In this document: positions 43,993-59,037 of the stretch, piece by piece | Layout of the letters: every line of letters starts with the position of its first letter | How positions within the stretch are numbered: position 1 is the first letter of the stretch | Source: Vitellaria paradoxa | Lineage: Eukaryota > Streptophyta > Magnoliopsida > Ericales > Sapotaceae | Length of the DNA: 64,000 nucleotides | Direction of reading: 5' to 3' | Assembly: GCA_019916065.1 (NCBI GenBank) | Contig: CM034234.1 | Span: 12,692,520 to 12,756,519 of the forward strand | The notes under the pieces: model-generated | Told to the model about the DNA's origin: nothing | The model's input: only the letters and a program-made list of their open reading frames with translations | Database searches by the model: none | Program-made: the position numbers and the translations under genes

Positions 43993-46900
43993 TAAATTTC
44001 AAATCAGAGTCCTCAGTTTTGTCAACTCTGATTACTACTGGCTATGGTCCCATAAAAGCTGTGATTTGTTAAAAATAAAGCCTCACAGTTATTGAACACC
44101 AATTAAGTGTGAGTTTAGAGTAATAAAAAATAAGATAAAATTTAATTAAAAATAATTTTTTTGTATTTGATACACATATTTCAAACTATTTTGTTTTGAT
44201 ATGAATAGTAAAATTTTTGTTTTGACGGATTAAATTTTCATTTAGACGGATTCAAAATTTTAGACAGTTATGACTTTTTTGTACTACAATTCGTCCAAAC
44301 AAATTGTAGAAACTGTTTGTACGAAAGTTAGCCGCACGAATTCGTTAGAACAGTTTCTACAATTCATTGAAATGGTTTCTACGATCCCACAAAATAGTTA
44401 AAGTGGGTGTCATTCAGTAGTTTAAGAATTTATGATGAGAATGGTGAAAAATTTTTTACTATTTAATTAACTGAATTCTAGTTATAGACTTTTTTTTGAA
44501 ATATATTGAATTTTTTTTTTTAATTTTGAGAAAACAAGAATATGTAAAAATGTATAAAGATTTTTCATAAATTTTTTAAGATTTTCAAATATTTTCACCT
44601 AAATTTGATACGCCAAATGCATCCTAAAACTAATTTAGATAAATAGACCCTTACAGCTATTGAACACCAATTAAAACTAATTTAGGATTCAGATTGACTC
44701 CAAGTATTAACATATAAGGTTGCATTTAGAAAAAAAAATTACTTTTTTTTTTTAAGTTGCCAACACTCAAAAGTTAAAAAAAAATTATTAAATAACTAAA
44801 AATTATTAAAAATTCTTGAAAATTTCTCCAATTTTTTACTGAACAACCTAAAGTTACTTAAAAAATATCAAATCTTTTACGAAACATTCAAAATTTATGA
44901 AAATTTTAAAAAATTATTTATTTATTTTACTAAATACGTAAAAATTGTCCAGAAAATCGCCACAAGTTCTTCACAGTTTCACTCCCAAATGCACTTGTAT
45001 CCATACAAATTTTAAAATTCAAATCAAATCTATATTTGGTCAAGTTTGGTGGACTAATTTTTCTTTTTTTTTTTTCTAACTTTCCCATTTTATAATTATT
45101 TGGTGAAAATTTAGCTTTTTTATTCAAACTTTTTTCAAAAGTTTGTATTTTACCAAATGTTTAAAAAGTTGTCATACACACAAAAAAAAAAAAAAAAAGA
45201 ATTCTCAATGATTTGAATTTTTTTTTCAAAAAATGCAAAAAAATCAACAAATTTTTACAAGGCGCATAAAAAATTAAATTTTATATTTTTTTTGCAAAAT
45301 TACAAAAAATTTTGTTTGTCAAACGAGGCCTTGGTCTGCAATTAAAAAAGTATAAAGAAATTTTTCCCCATTTATTTGAGTGTTAAAATTTAAATATGAA
45401 ATTATAAAAAAATATATATCACATTTTCTTTTTTATTTTCCTATAATATTTCAAACAAATTAAACCTTAAACGGTTCAATCTAGTCTACTCGTTTTACCA
45501 ATTTAACAAGTGGACTAGGAAATGAGCAATTAAGGGTGTGTTTAAGTAATAAAAAGTGAGATAAAATGAAATAAGTTGTGGGTTCGTAATTCGAGCATTA
45601 AAATAAAAAGTAAATAACTTTTAAAAATTTTTAAAATTTTTTAGAAATATTTTTTATTTTCTAGCACATCCAACAGTGTCTAAACTAATAAAAACTTTAC
45701 ACTATCAATAGTTTTTTTTTGGTTGAAATAACTTTTTGTTTAAGAAGGCAACCATATACGGAAGTAAAAGCTATTTTTCTGCAACATGGTTTCGTTTGGT
45801 AGTAAATAAAATAAAATAAAATAAAATCTTACAAATCTCTATAAATACGAGTTATGAGACAGTAAATTTTAAATTATTCACTCACTGTACGAATTACGAT
45901 ATATTTATTTTTATAATTTTATTTTATTTTATACAACTCCAAACACACCCAATACATTGGATATTTATGAATCATAAAATTTTACACTCTCGTGTGCGAT
46001 GGACCAGTATATGATGTGAAAGAAGTCTCAAACAATTTAAAAAATGTAATCGTTTTACCACGAGGGTATTAGTTTATGGTGGAATAGTTTGAGCTTTAAC
46101 TTTATTAAATTCAATTGGAATAAATAGAATCGATATTAGATTTAATAAAAATTAATTTTTGCCTCGATTTTGATATACCCATAATCTAATTTATCAAGTG
46201 ATATCGTTTTGATATAAAATATTCCCAAACGAATAAATTGATTTAACTAAAATGATAGTGTTTCATTAAATCAAATCGATTTTCTTTTTATTTAAAATAT
46301 TATAAATATATCATTTGCTTTTTAGATGTTTGCGATTTTTAAGTTAAGTATGTAAAAATTACAATCTTATAATTCATGCAGTGATTAGAAATTTGTATGT
46401 CTTATAGAAATTTGTAAAATTTTATGGAGTTTTATAAAATTTCAAATCTGTTGATAGCTTGAATTTGTCTTAAATTTTAAACAAGTCACATAAAAAGCTT
46501 AAAATAAACTTATTTGAGATTATAAATCAAACTTGCATAAGATTCAATCAAATTGAACTCAAGTATTTAACAAACTATTAAGTTTATGCTAATATTAATA
46601 GGAACATCGAAGTGTCAAACCAAATTAAGTGAATTCGATCGAAATGATTTTACTTTTTTGGTTACTTTGACACGTGAATTCGGTTCAAATTTTTTAAAAT
46701 GTTCTATTAAGATTAAACTAGCGGTAATTTATATATTTTTTAAAAAATATTAAATAATATATTATTTTACATATTTTGTGTATGTATCTTATATTGTTTA
46801 AGATGTAGTTGGTTGTATTTTATATTTGTAATTCTAACATATTTTTTTTTGTTTAAATAAATCGATGAAATATCAAATCAAATAATTTTATTTTATTTTT

Positions 46901-47500
46901 CACGAGTTCAATTGATTCGGTAAAAAAATGAAAGTTTAAACTAAAATACTTCAATTCGGTGGGTTGGATTTTTTACCAAATGGGATGATTGTTACCCGGC
47001 CCCTACCTCAGGCTTGCCTGCTTTGGACGCCGGTTGGCGGGACAAAAATGTATAAAAATCTACTAAAAGTTATAAAGTAAGTGTCTGTAAAATCTCAACT
47101 TTTATTACTTTTCTGTTAATAGAGATTTGTTTTGTTCAAAAGTTACTAAAAGTTTTATTAAATATACGAAAATTGTTAAAAATTATTCAAAATTTTACTA
47201 AAACTTAAAAATTATTAAAAATTATTAAATATTATCAAAAATTTTATCGAACATCTAAGTTATAAAAATTTATTAAAAATTATAATTTATTTTACCGAAC
47301 TTATAAAAAAACTATAATTAACAACTTTTAACCAAAGATTACTAAATATTACTGAAAACTGTGTCTCAAGTCGTCCCTTTGGTCACGGTGCAGGAGATTG
47401 CATTTTGTTGGGAGGGAAAAGGAGCTCCATATCCATATGCGGCTGTTGCAATGCACCGAACGGATGGATCGGATCCTTGCATGTAGACCCGACTCCGTAC
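43993..47500. other. AT-rich intergenic DNA between divergent genes
   Basis: No gene is supported. The DNA is very AT-rich and dominated by AAATTTT-type words. Pairs of TTTGG/CCAAA-type ends near 45537-45955 suggest decayed MITEs, but I could not fix target duplications. Near 46960-47040 lies a GC-richer block (CCGGCCCCTACCTCAGGC) that resembles a transposon end. Confidence 0.45.
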
Positions 47501-47507
47501 AGGCAAT

Positions 47508-47700
47508 GCTATATATTTTTGTACCGCTCTCCTTCTCTCTCTCTCTCTCTCTCACTCCCTTCCTCGCACGAGCCACCTCCCCTGTCGCTCTTTTTAATTT
47601 TCTGAGCAATCTCTGGGCTCTTTGCTCAAAGTGAAGTTTTCGCTTGCAGTCGCATTCTACGTTTTCTAGGGTTTCGTTTGCCCTAGTTTCCCGTTCATAA
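47508..47700 (+). promoter_or_regulatory. Probable SPT6 core promoter and 5' leader
   Basis: A TATA-like GCTATATATTTTT lies at 47508-47520, about 190 bases before the SPT6 ATG, and is followed by a pyrimidine-rich (CT)n leader at about 47530-47555. The placement is by sequence look only. Confidence 0.4.
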
Positions 47701-49774
47701 ATGGCAGGGAAAACTGTAATTTCAGACGACGAAGGTAAATGCCCTCCAAATCCAAAATTCTCTCTCTCTAGAAATGGGAATTCTCTCTCTGTTTGCCGCG
47801 ACATTCACTTTCACTCTGTCCGTTTTGTGCAGATGAGGTAGAGTTTCAGGAGGAGGAAAGAGAACCTGCTGACGGAGAGGGAGTCGACCGTGACGATGAG
47901 GAGGATGAAGATGACGGTAACAGTTTCGATTATTATTATATTTTTCTTTTTTCGTCCCTATGTTTATTTTCGGTTTCTTTAAACTTGTGCGTGCCTCTAA
48001 CTTGTAATTTGCTCTCAGGGTTTTGTTTGGTTTGTGATATTTGATTAGGGTTATTTGCTCGCACAATGTTTGTTTCCTGTCCAAATGTCCATCGAAAAAG
48101 GGAATCGGGAGATTTGTCTTTGTTAGGAGTTTGCTTTGAAATCTTTGTCAAGATAACGGTGCTTCGGGAATTTTCTTTTTGCTGATATTTGCATTTTTCC
48201 TTTCATGCATTTTAAGGCGGTGTTTGGTCTTTGCACGAGTTTGGGTTTCTCAAGCTATACTTGGGAGCTTTTGTCTTGTTCCTGTGCCTGGAAAATAGGG
48301 CTGATTTTGAATAAATGATAATCGTTTTGACATTTTCCCCCATTTGTCTGTAAACTTGTAATTGTATTGCATAGCTTTTTGAGCTGATTTTTTTTGTAGC
48401 AATGCATATTCCAAGTCTAATATGCAGTTTTGTTATTTTCTGAGCAGAGGAAGGGCAAGATGAGTATGAGAAAGATGGGTTTATTGTTGATGATGTTGAT
48501 GAAGAGGAACAGGACGAGGAAGAAGAGGAGAAGGCCGATAGTGATGATGAGAGGCAAAAAAAGAAGAAAAGGAAGAAAAGGTACATCCTTTCTTTTGTGT
48601 TTATTATTCTTCCACATGAGTTCCTGTTTCTTTTTCCTGTAGCTGACTTTTTTTGTTCCCCGGTTTTATTTTCTGTTCTTTATTTATTTTGTTTTGAAGA
48701 GAATTGGAGAAAAATTATGTTCTCGATGAAGATGATTATGAGCTTCTCGAGGACAATAATATCACTGGATTTCATCGGCCGAAACTTGTGAGTGACTTGT
48801 GAAATGTGTTTGTATATACATATATATGTATGCACCGTTAATGCTTCCTTTGAGTGGCATTGTATTCTTGTAATATCTTGGTTTGCATCTTGTGATCCTT
48901 GCTTACATAAGGAGAGCAAAAAGTTCAAGCGCCTGAAAAAAGCTCAGAGGGACATGGAGGAGGGGCACTCTGGGTTTTCTGATGAGGAGGAATTTGATGG
49001 AAGTGGAAAGAGTGGACGAACTGCTGAAGAGAAGCTCAAATGGAGCTTATTTGGTGATGATGAGGGTAAAGTTTATTCATAAAAAAAAAAAAAAAGGATC
49101 CAGAATGAATTGGTATTATTTAATCTCTTTATATCAATAATTTCTCATTTTTGAATATCCTGTGATCCTGCAGGACCACCGCTTGAGGATATTGCTGAAG
49201 AAGAGGAACAACCAGAAGAAGAGGATGGCGACATTGGTGAAGAAGATGAAATGGCTGATTTTATTGTGGATGAAGAAGAAGTCGATGAACATGGGGCTCC
49301 TGTGAGGTATCTTTTGCATCTTGTATGTCCTTTGAACATGAACTTGTCAGTATTTATAACATCAATTCACTGTGAAGACGTAGGAAACCCAACAAGAAAA
49401 AGTCTAGGCAGGCACCTGGAGTTTCATCATCTGCACTGCAGGAAGCTCACGACATATTTGGTGATGTTGATGAACTCTTGAGGCTCCGCAAGCAAGGATT
49501 AGCAAAGATGGGCAAGCATGATGAATCTGGTGAATGGAGGGAAAGGACCCTTAAAGATGAATTTGAACCAAGTGTTCTCTCCGAAAAGTATATGACAGAG
49601 AAGGATGATGTGGTTCGAGAGATAGACTTACCAGAAAGAATGCAGGTTATGTAGTGCATATTTAAAAACGTGCTGTTAATCCATTAGGCTGCTTAAGTTA
49701 GTTGATTGAATTCTCTCTCTCTCTCTTTTTTTTTTTGTAGATATCTGAGGAAAGCACTGGATCACCGCCAACTG

Positions 49775-49821
<47 letters not shown>

Positions 49822-50506
49822 CTGACTATGATGGTATCTTTGTTTAGCCAGAGTGGGACTACTCAAGGGGAACGTGAGGTGTTAATAAACAAGGATGATA
49901 TTATGAGGTTTTTGGAGCTTATGCATGTTCAGAAGTTAGATGTACGTATTATACCTATAATTGTGATGTATCTCTCTTTTTTAGATTAGTTCTCCTTACT
50001 GGGGGTGCATAACTTTTGCTCTTCATTTTTTTTAGGTTCCATTTATTGCCATGTACAGGAAGGAAGAGTGTCTGAGCCTATTTAGGGATCCAGAGCACAA
50101 TGAAGCTGATATTGAAAATGAGAATAAACCGGACCAGAAGCCTTCAATACAATGGCATAAGGTAAATGGACATTGTAAATTGAGCGAAATCCGTTTTGCT
50201 GGCAGTATACATGGGAATTGAGGGGTTATTTGCTTCTTTACAGGTACTTTGGGCCATCCAGGACCTGGACAGAAAGTGGCTGCTGCTGCAGAAGCGAAGG
50301 AGTGCTCTCCAGTCGTATTACAATAAGCGGTTTGAAGAAGAGTCATATAGAATATATGATGAGACACGTCTAGCTTTGAATCAGCAGCTTTTTGAATCAA
50401 TTACGAAGTCTCTCAAGGCTGCTGAGTCAGAAAGAGAGGTTGATGATGTTGACTTGAAGTTTAACCTGCACTTTCCCCCGGGCGAGGTTGGTGTGGACGA
50501 AGGACA

Positions 50507-50538
<32 letters not shown>

Positions 50539-53500
50539 GTCTTTGCAGTAAGGCTGGTCTATGGGAGGTTGCTAGCAGGTTTGGCTATAGCTCAGAGCAA
50601 TTTGGATTGCAGATATCTTTGGAAAAGATGGTACGCCTTTTTTTGACTTGTAACATTTGTTTTGAATGAGAATATAAGGTTTGTGCTGCAATATTTGGCA
50701 GAGAATGGATGAACTAGAGGATGCCAAGGAAACCCCAGAGGAGATGGCTTCAAATTTCACGTGTGCTATGTTTGACACACCCCAAGCGGTGCTCAGAGGT
50801 GCCAGGCACATGGTATGTTTTGTTCTGATAGATACGTGATCCGTAATGGTTGTTATAATATGTTTGTTGATGAGGGCACATTAACTGCGGTTGCCAATTT
50901 TTATGACCTGTTATCTTGCAGGCAGCAGTGGAGATAAGTTGTGAACCATGTGTTCGGAAGCATGTTCGAAGCATCTTCATGGATAATGCTGTTGTATCGA
51001 CAGCTCCAACTCTTGATGGAAATGTGGCTATAGATACTTTCCATCAGTTTGCGGGGGTGAAGTGGTTACGAGACAAGCCACTGACCCGATTTGAGGATGC
51101 ACAGTGGCTTCTTATCCAAAAGGCCGAAGAGGAGAAGCTTCTCCAAGTGACCATTAAGCTGCCAGATAGTGTATTGAATAAGTTAGTAGCTGACTCTAAT
51201 GATTATTATTTGAGTGATGGTGTAAGTAAATCTGCTCAATTATGGAATGAGCAAAGGAAGATGATACTACAGGATGCCTTGTTTGGATTTCTTCTACCTT
51301 CAATGGAGAAGGAAGCAAGATCCTTGTTGACCAGTAGAGCAAAAAATTGGTTGCTTATGGAATACGGGAAGATGTTGTTTGACAAAGTCTCTGTGGCTCC
51401 ATACCAGCGGAAGGAAAATGATATTAGCGCAGATGATGATGCTGCACCAAGGGTTATGGCTTGCTGCTGGGGCCCTGGAAAGCCTTCAACCACTTTTGTG
51501 ATGTTAGATTCATCTGGAGAAGTGGTGGATACATTGGATGCTGGATTTCTCAGCACCCGGTCTCAAAATGTAAATGACCTGCAGCGTAAGAGGAATGATC
51601 AGCAACGTGTTGTAAAGTTCATGACAGATCACCAACCACAAGTAGTTGTTCTAGGAGCTGTGAATTTGTCTTGTACTCGGTTGAAGGACGATATTTATGA
51701 GGTATGCAATTCTGAAGTGTGCCTGGTAGCTGTTGCCTTCTTTTTGGATTTCTTGGAACTTCATGCTTCGTCTTCCTGTGATTTTTGTGTTTCACTGCCT
51801 TGTTGCTGTCGGATTTTGTTATATGCTAGCAGTTGCTTCACTTCAGATCCTGTTTGCTTTTAAATGATTAGACCTCTTATTTCAATTTTACAGACTTGCT
51901 GTTGGTTTTGCTGTAGATCGGTCAACTTTAGACTGATTAGATTCTTCATTATTTAGTGAGGGACTTGTCACGATATTACAAATGGTCACAACCTGCCACG
52001 ATGTAAACTTTTTGCTTTCAAGAAACCTAAGATGGTGTTTACTGTGTAAGAAGTGTGTGAAATGTTAATATAAAGGACATTTGAATTGTTAAGACTCCAG
52101 GCATTTGAATTTCGTAATGGAAATTTCGAAGCAATTTTTTTTTCTTGCTCACCTTTCCAAATTGATAAAGTTATTATTTTTTTTTAGAACCATCATCAGA
52201 CAAAAAAAGTTCATTAGCCTTTCTTGTAATAGCTCTGATTTGATTCTAGTTATGTTTATACTGCAGGTTTGATCAATACTACTAGAAATATTGGTCACCC
52301 CTTGTCTTTGTTTGTCCTTAGTTGCATGTTTCCTCTAATGGACTGATATAGTTTGCCTTCTACCTGCAAAGGTGGTCACATATTTTGTTGAGAGGCGGTC
52401 CATGGTGAAATGTTTTGAATTTTGATGGAACTAACACATTATTTTATCATAAATAATAAAAAATTGATACGATGTTAACAGAATTTTGGGAACTTTGGAA
52501 GGGGAGGGGGCATGGTTTTTACTAGTTGCCCCCTATATCTGCCACGTGCTATCAGCCCTAATTGGTAAAATCTTGCAACGTCCAAAGAATTTTACATTTG
52601 CTGCTAACTTTACAGTTAAGCTGGATGCTTGTTTTGGGGCTTCATTGACCACAGAGTTGACAAAAATTGCTCCTATACTCTGCATGCTAAAGCCATTATA
52701 CACCTGTCAACTGATCTCTTTCTTTCTGAAACTACTAAGCCTCTTGGTGGTTTTCATTTTGTGCTTATCAGATCATCTTCAAGATGGTGGAGGATAATCC
52801 TAGAGATGTGGGTCATGAAATGGATGGTCTAAGTATTGTCTATGGTGATGAATCTCTCCCTCACCTATATGAAAATTCTCGTATTTCATCAGACCAGCTG
52901 TCTGGGCACTCAGGTAATTATATTGTCTTTGTTTTTTCAGTATTTGATGAAAATCCAATTTTTCGAATGCGCAAGTCTATTTTGCCTAAATAATAGGAAA
53001 AAAAGCCTTCTTATCTGTAAGTTTACTCTAGTTCTATGTTCACCTTTGTTCTCAGCTATTGTTAAGCGGGCTGTTGCTCTTGGGCGTTATTTACAAAATC
53101 CACTCGCAATGGTTGCAACGCTTTGTGGTCCTGGGCGGGAGATATTATCTTGGAAACTTAATCCTTTAGAGAGCTTTATTGCTGCTGATGAAAAGTATGG
53201 GATGGTTGAACAGGTTATGGTGGATGTCACCAACCAAGTGGGTGTTGATGTTAATTTGGCTATAGCCCATGAGTGGTTATTTGCTCCTTTACAATTTATT
53301 TCTGGGCTTGGACCTAGAAAGGCAGCATCTCTACAGAGGTCTCTAGTAAGAGCTGGTTCTATCTATAGTCGGAAAGATTTGTTGACCGCCCATGGTCTTG
53401 GTAAAAAGGTGTTTGTGAATGCAGTTGGTTTCTTGCGTGTTCGGCGGACTGGTTTGGCTGCTAGCAGCAGTCAATTCATTGATTTGTTAGATGATACAAG

Positions 53501-56500
53501 AATACATCCAGAATCCTATGGTCTTGCACAGGAATTGGCCAAATTTGTTTGCGAATTAGGTCTTCAGGATGATACAAATGACGATGAGGATGTGTTGGAG
53601 ATGGCAATAGAGCAGGTCAGAGAGAAGCCTGATTTGTTAACATATTTTAAGCTTGATGAATATGCTAAGGGCAGGGAGAATAAGAGGGAAACTCTCAGGA
53701 GTATAAGGTTGGAGTTGATACAGGGCTTTCAGGATTGGCGTCGACAATTTGTAGAACCAAGTCAAGATGAGGAATTTTGTATGATTTCTGGGGAGACAGA
53801 GGATACCCTTGCTGAAGGAAGAGTTGTGCAAGTAACAGTTCGCCGGGTGCAACCTCAAAGAGCAGTTTGTGGGCTTGAATCCGGACTGACTGGTGTGCTT
53901 AGTAGGGAAGACTATACTGATGATTGGAGGGATAATGCTGATATGACTGAGAAGGTGCATGAAGGTGATATTCTAACTTGCAGGATCAAATCGATTCAAA
54001 AGAATAGGTACCAGGCTTTCCTAACTTGTAGAGAAAATGAGATGAAGAGTAATCGTTTTCAGAATTATCAAATCATGGATCCTTACTACCATGAAGACCG
54101 GAGCAGCTCACAAAATGAGCAAGAAAAAGCTCGTAAAGAAAGGGAACTTGCTAAAAGGCATTTCAAACCGAGGATGATTGTTCATCCTTGCTTCCAAAAT
54201 ATAACAGTGGATGAAGCAATGGAGGTTTGTGCCAAATAGTCTTACTCTTCTATTCTTAATGTTACCATGTTATTGTTTGGTCATGTACCTTTGGGGTGTC
54301 TCAGAATTGTATTTTCAATTTTAATTTATACGTCAGAACTACACACCTTTTTTTTTTTTTTAAAATGCATTAAATTTTTTAATGTCACTGGAAAGTATAT
54401 CATAGGCAAACCCTACTGGAAAGTATATCATAGGCAAACCCTCCACAAAGGCTGGAATGGATCCAATTTTCATGCATATTGTTGATAATTGTTTTTAGAT
54501 TGAATTAAAGGGTGGAGCACTGATTTACAGGAGCTAGGATATGACTTGAATTTTGAAGTTTTGAGCGTAAAAACTTCTGTTTCAATTTTTTTTTGTCCTT
54601 AGGAGCAATTTTAGAATTTGTTTTTTTTTTATGTTGATATTTCTTTTATTCAGTTGACTTCTTTTTTCTTTCTTTCTTTCTCCTTTTTTTGGGGGGCGGG
54701 GGGAGGGCTAAAAATGAACCCTATTAGGTTTTGATTATTTGAGTTTTTTTTTTTGGCTGGATATTATTTTGATTTTAGTTCATGTTTGTGTCACTAGTTC
54801 CTGTCTACCAAGGATCCAGGTGAAAGTATTGTTCGTCCTAGTTCCCGTGGGCCTTCGTATTTGACCTTAACTTTGAAAGTTTATGATGGGGTATATGCTC
54901 ACAAAGACATTGTAGAAGGTGGAAAGGAGCACAAGGACATCACAAGCTTGCTTCGTATTGGGAAAACATTGAAAATTGGAGAGGACATATTTGAAGATTT
55001 GGATGAGGTCAGTGTCGAATCTTACCCATCAATTTCTTTGGGTAGACCTTTTGCTTCCAAAATTACAATGTACATTTTAGATATTATTGGTGGAAGGTTC
55101 TTCCATTGGTCTTTGTAGATCAAAACTGTGGTTAACATCAAACCGTTATAGTTTCTAATAGTAGTTAAATTTTCCTGATTATTATTTATTTATATTTTTT
55201 GATGTTGTAAAAACTCTTAATAATCATACTAATGATAATTATAGATCTTGTGAGGTTATTCTTTTTAGATATAAAATTGGATAATTGTCTACTAAATTAC
55301 GGTGAGCACTAAATTCTGGGTAGGGGTGGCTACGAACCGAGTTGCTCGAACTCCATTTGTGGTTTGAACAAGCCAAATTCGAACTCGTTTTATGGGTCTT
55401 TTAAGCTTGAGCCATTAGGCACTCGGCTCAAAAACAATATATATTTTATAATATTTTTTACCAAAACAACGTTGTCATAGTTTAGTGAAATGATGGAATT
55501 CTGATTTAGTTGGGTTATTTATTTTAGTTTGTAATATTTTAGACCAAAACTGATTTCAGCAATAAACAGTTGCAGCAGTATAGAAATAGCATAACCAATT
55601 GAAGTGGAACCAACAAATAATAATTCTAGGCTCCAAAGAGTCCAAGAACTGAAATCTGAACTTTGATTATCAATAAGGAATAAAAAGTGAACGGCTACCG
55701 TCAACAAAAAGTCTAATTATAAGCCCCTTTGTAACCCTAGGATCCTATCCCTTCATCTAAAATATCAGAAATAAATTCTAACTATTCAAACTCATTAAAA
55801 GTCACATGCTAGTCACATGACCCCTTTACTTATTAAAAACCAAACTCGTAAGCATAAAAAAAGACACTAATTAATTAAATATGCTCCTGCATAAAAAAGA
55901 CGGTTGTTTGGTTAGTCAGCAGAGCTTGAGCCCAAGTAGTTCTTTAAAGGTTTAAGTCCTGTGCTATTTGTTTAACCGAGCTCAACTAAGCTAAAGCTTG
56001 GCTTGGCTTGGCTCGGATGGATTTCACCACTAATTCTAGGGTATTAACTTCTATTAGATTTCAGTTAAATCTTTTTTAATTTGACGAAATAATGGTTCTT
56101 TTAAGACTTCAAGATAATTTTGTGTAACTAAGACTTTACGTTGAGATAAAGGAGGTTCAGATATTGGTACTGATTCTCTATCAAACTATTCATGCTCTGG
56201 CCACAAAAATGAGTGGTGTTTAATTTCTTTTGGATGGGACAATGATTATAATGGATTTTTATTTGGATTTATTTTTATCAACCTGATATGGCAAGTAGCA
56301 GTTGATGTATCTTTTGGTAAATGTGAATCAAATTTGAATCAACCTTGATCTGGCCCTCTGGTGCAGTTTCCAATGCTATGATACAAAAATTCTTCTTTCT
56401 TATTTAAGGATATTTCTTATCTAATGTTGACACCTATCTCATTAAAACTCTTCCATGTCTGTAGAACAATTGAGTGTATGGTTCTTGTTCCAAAAATGAC

Positions 56501-58994
56501 ACCCAAATGCTCAGATCTCTTCTCAGTCCTTACAGCAGTTTTGCACAACTTTCTGTTTAACGTTTAACACTGAATATCCACGTAGTTCCGTTCTGATACC
56601 CACACCCCCGGGGGCCCCCTAGGAGAGAGAGATCACCAATCATGTGTTAATATTTTTATTTGTGGATTACAAAATGGGTCCTAATTTTTGACTGTGGTTA
56701 TTGCATGCACTTATTTGATAGACACCTCTTTCGTTTGCGCACATATTTTGACTTTAGCATTTGTATAAATTTCCAAGATGGATGACAGGGAAAGTATTTT
56801 GGTAGTCTACATAGATTGAATAGCGCAATCCCCCTCCCCCCCCCCCCCCCAAACAAAAAAAAAACTAAAATAAAATAAACAACGCTCACACGCACACAAA
56901 GCAACCAAAAAATTAAAATATAAAACAACCAAAAAACAAAAAAAATCTTCTTTTATGCTGTAGTTGAGAATCAAAATATTATGGTTTTATGGAGGGACCT
57001 CATATGTGAATCCTTAGCAATAAGGCTGCATTATGGTATCGGCCTCTCATAAGGGATTCTCTAAAATACAATAAAAAAGTGACTTTAGTGATTCTCTATT
57101 CAAAAGTACTCTACAGTGGCTACTTCAAATAATTCTCTGCAATAGAGAATCCTACAGCGATTCTATACATTTGGAGTGTGTAGAGATGGCAAGCTTCTTT
57201 TTCACTCATCTCCATCTACTTTAGAGAAGAGAAAGGGTTTAGAGTAACCAAGGCGGATGCCGGCCTCAGCCCCCATCCCCAAAACCTGTTAGGAAAGTAT
57301 TCTTCTCATTCTGCTTAATCTTGTTTTCTGCTTGAGATGTAAATTATAAGCTGAAAGTGTTATGGTTATTGATTTGATTGAATTATACACAATTTGAATA
57401 TTCTGCAACAATAACAGATGCTTTTGTTCAAAGGGATCCTTGCTGAATGTATTGTTGATAGTATCAACTCAAGCTGTACCTCATATCAATGATTTTAACT
57501 CTGGACAAGTTATGAACATTAATATTATTTTATGTCAATTATGTTTTTATTTGTTTAATTCTGTTGACATTGACTCAAATGTATAAATGAGAATATACTC
57601 TATATATTTTTGTCCATTAATGCAGGTAATGGACCGTTATGTTGATCCTTTAGTAACTCATTTGAAGGCAATGTTGAGCTACCGCAAGTTCAGGAAAGGC
57701 ACTAAAGCAGAAGTTGATGAGTTGTTGAGAATTGAGAAATCAGAATATCCAATGAGGATTGTTTATTGTTTTGGCATATCCCATGAACATCCTGGAACAT
57801 TCATTCTGACTTTTATTCGGAGTACAAATCCACATCATGAGTACATTGGTTTATATCCGAAGGGGTTCAAGTATCGGAAGAAGATGTTTGAGGACATTGA
57901 TCGGCTTGTAGCATATTTTCAGAGACATATTGATGATCCACAACATGAGTTAGGACCATCAATCAGATCAGTTGCTGCAATGGTGCCAATGCGAAGCCCT
58001 GCAACTGGGGGCTCCTCAGGTGCATGGGGTGGTTCAGCCAATGATGGAGGTGGCTGGAGTCAGTCCATGGACCGGGATAGGACTACATCAGGTCCACGAT
58101 CAGGTATTTTGGATAATTTATCTTATTTGTTCTAATGCCTGTGGATATTGGGTCAAATTGATTTTGGCATCCAGTAGTTACTGATGGTTTTTTACGTTGC
58201 TGGGTTTTATTTTGCTACCTTAACATGGCTGAGAGAGATAAGGCTGGTGTGGTTTTGCTTGAAATTTTTTTAAAAATTTATTGGTTATGTTTCTTTCTTC
58301 CTTTTTTTCCCCCTTTCCTTTCCTTTTCTTTTTTCTTTCTTCTTCTTCCATTTTTTTTTAATGGTTGCCTGTGTGGGTAGGACAGTTGTAGTGTGAAGTT
58401 GTGGGGCATTGTTACAATACTATTCCTTATTGGTTGATATGTACTGTCCAGCAACAGAAACAGTACATATCCTCAGTTTACTCTGGTTAATTTCCTGGAT
58501 AACACCAGCATGTTCTGAAAAGTCTGGATCATTTTGGTTGTTTTCTTTTAAATACTGTGTCCTGTCTTAAAAGTTCATCTGGTATTTTATATAATCAGAG
58601 CTTGAGGTCCAATCAAAAATCGAAAATGAATGGTGTAAAGAAATGACCGAAGGGAAAATAGCTTGGGAATCATATGTTAGGCTTTGTTGGTATATTGGTA
58701 TCCTAGCTTGCTATTTTGGGATCCTTGGGTTGTTAAATGAGGGCTTGATTTGGTGTGCTCTTTGTTGTTGGTTGTAAAGAGGAATTCTTGATCTACTGGC
58801 ACATTCTCCAAGTCTTGTCTTTTATATGTAGGGACCTTTTTTTTGGCCCCATATCTCTTGTTTTGAGTTAATCATGGACTAGGATATCATAGCTAGGGAA
58901 CAAGAATCTGTAGAAAGAGGTGTTTCCTCTTCCTATAATGCATATTAATGTTTTTAACTTAATTGGTTATGCACATTTTTTCTTTCTAGTTGAG

Positions 58995-59037
<43 letters not shown>

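Noticed and set aside
52486..52797. 103-codon frame before SPT6 exon 13
   Set aside because: It spans intron 12 and the acceptor at 52771; family alignment places the exon start at 52772.
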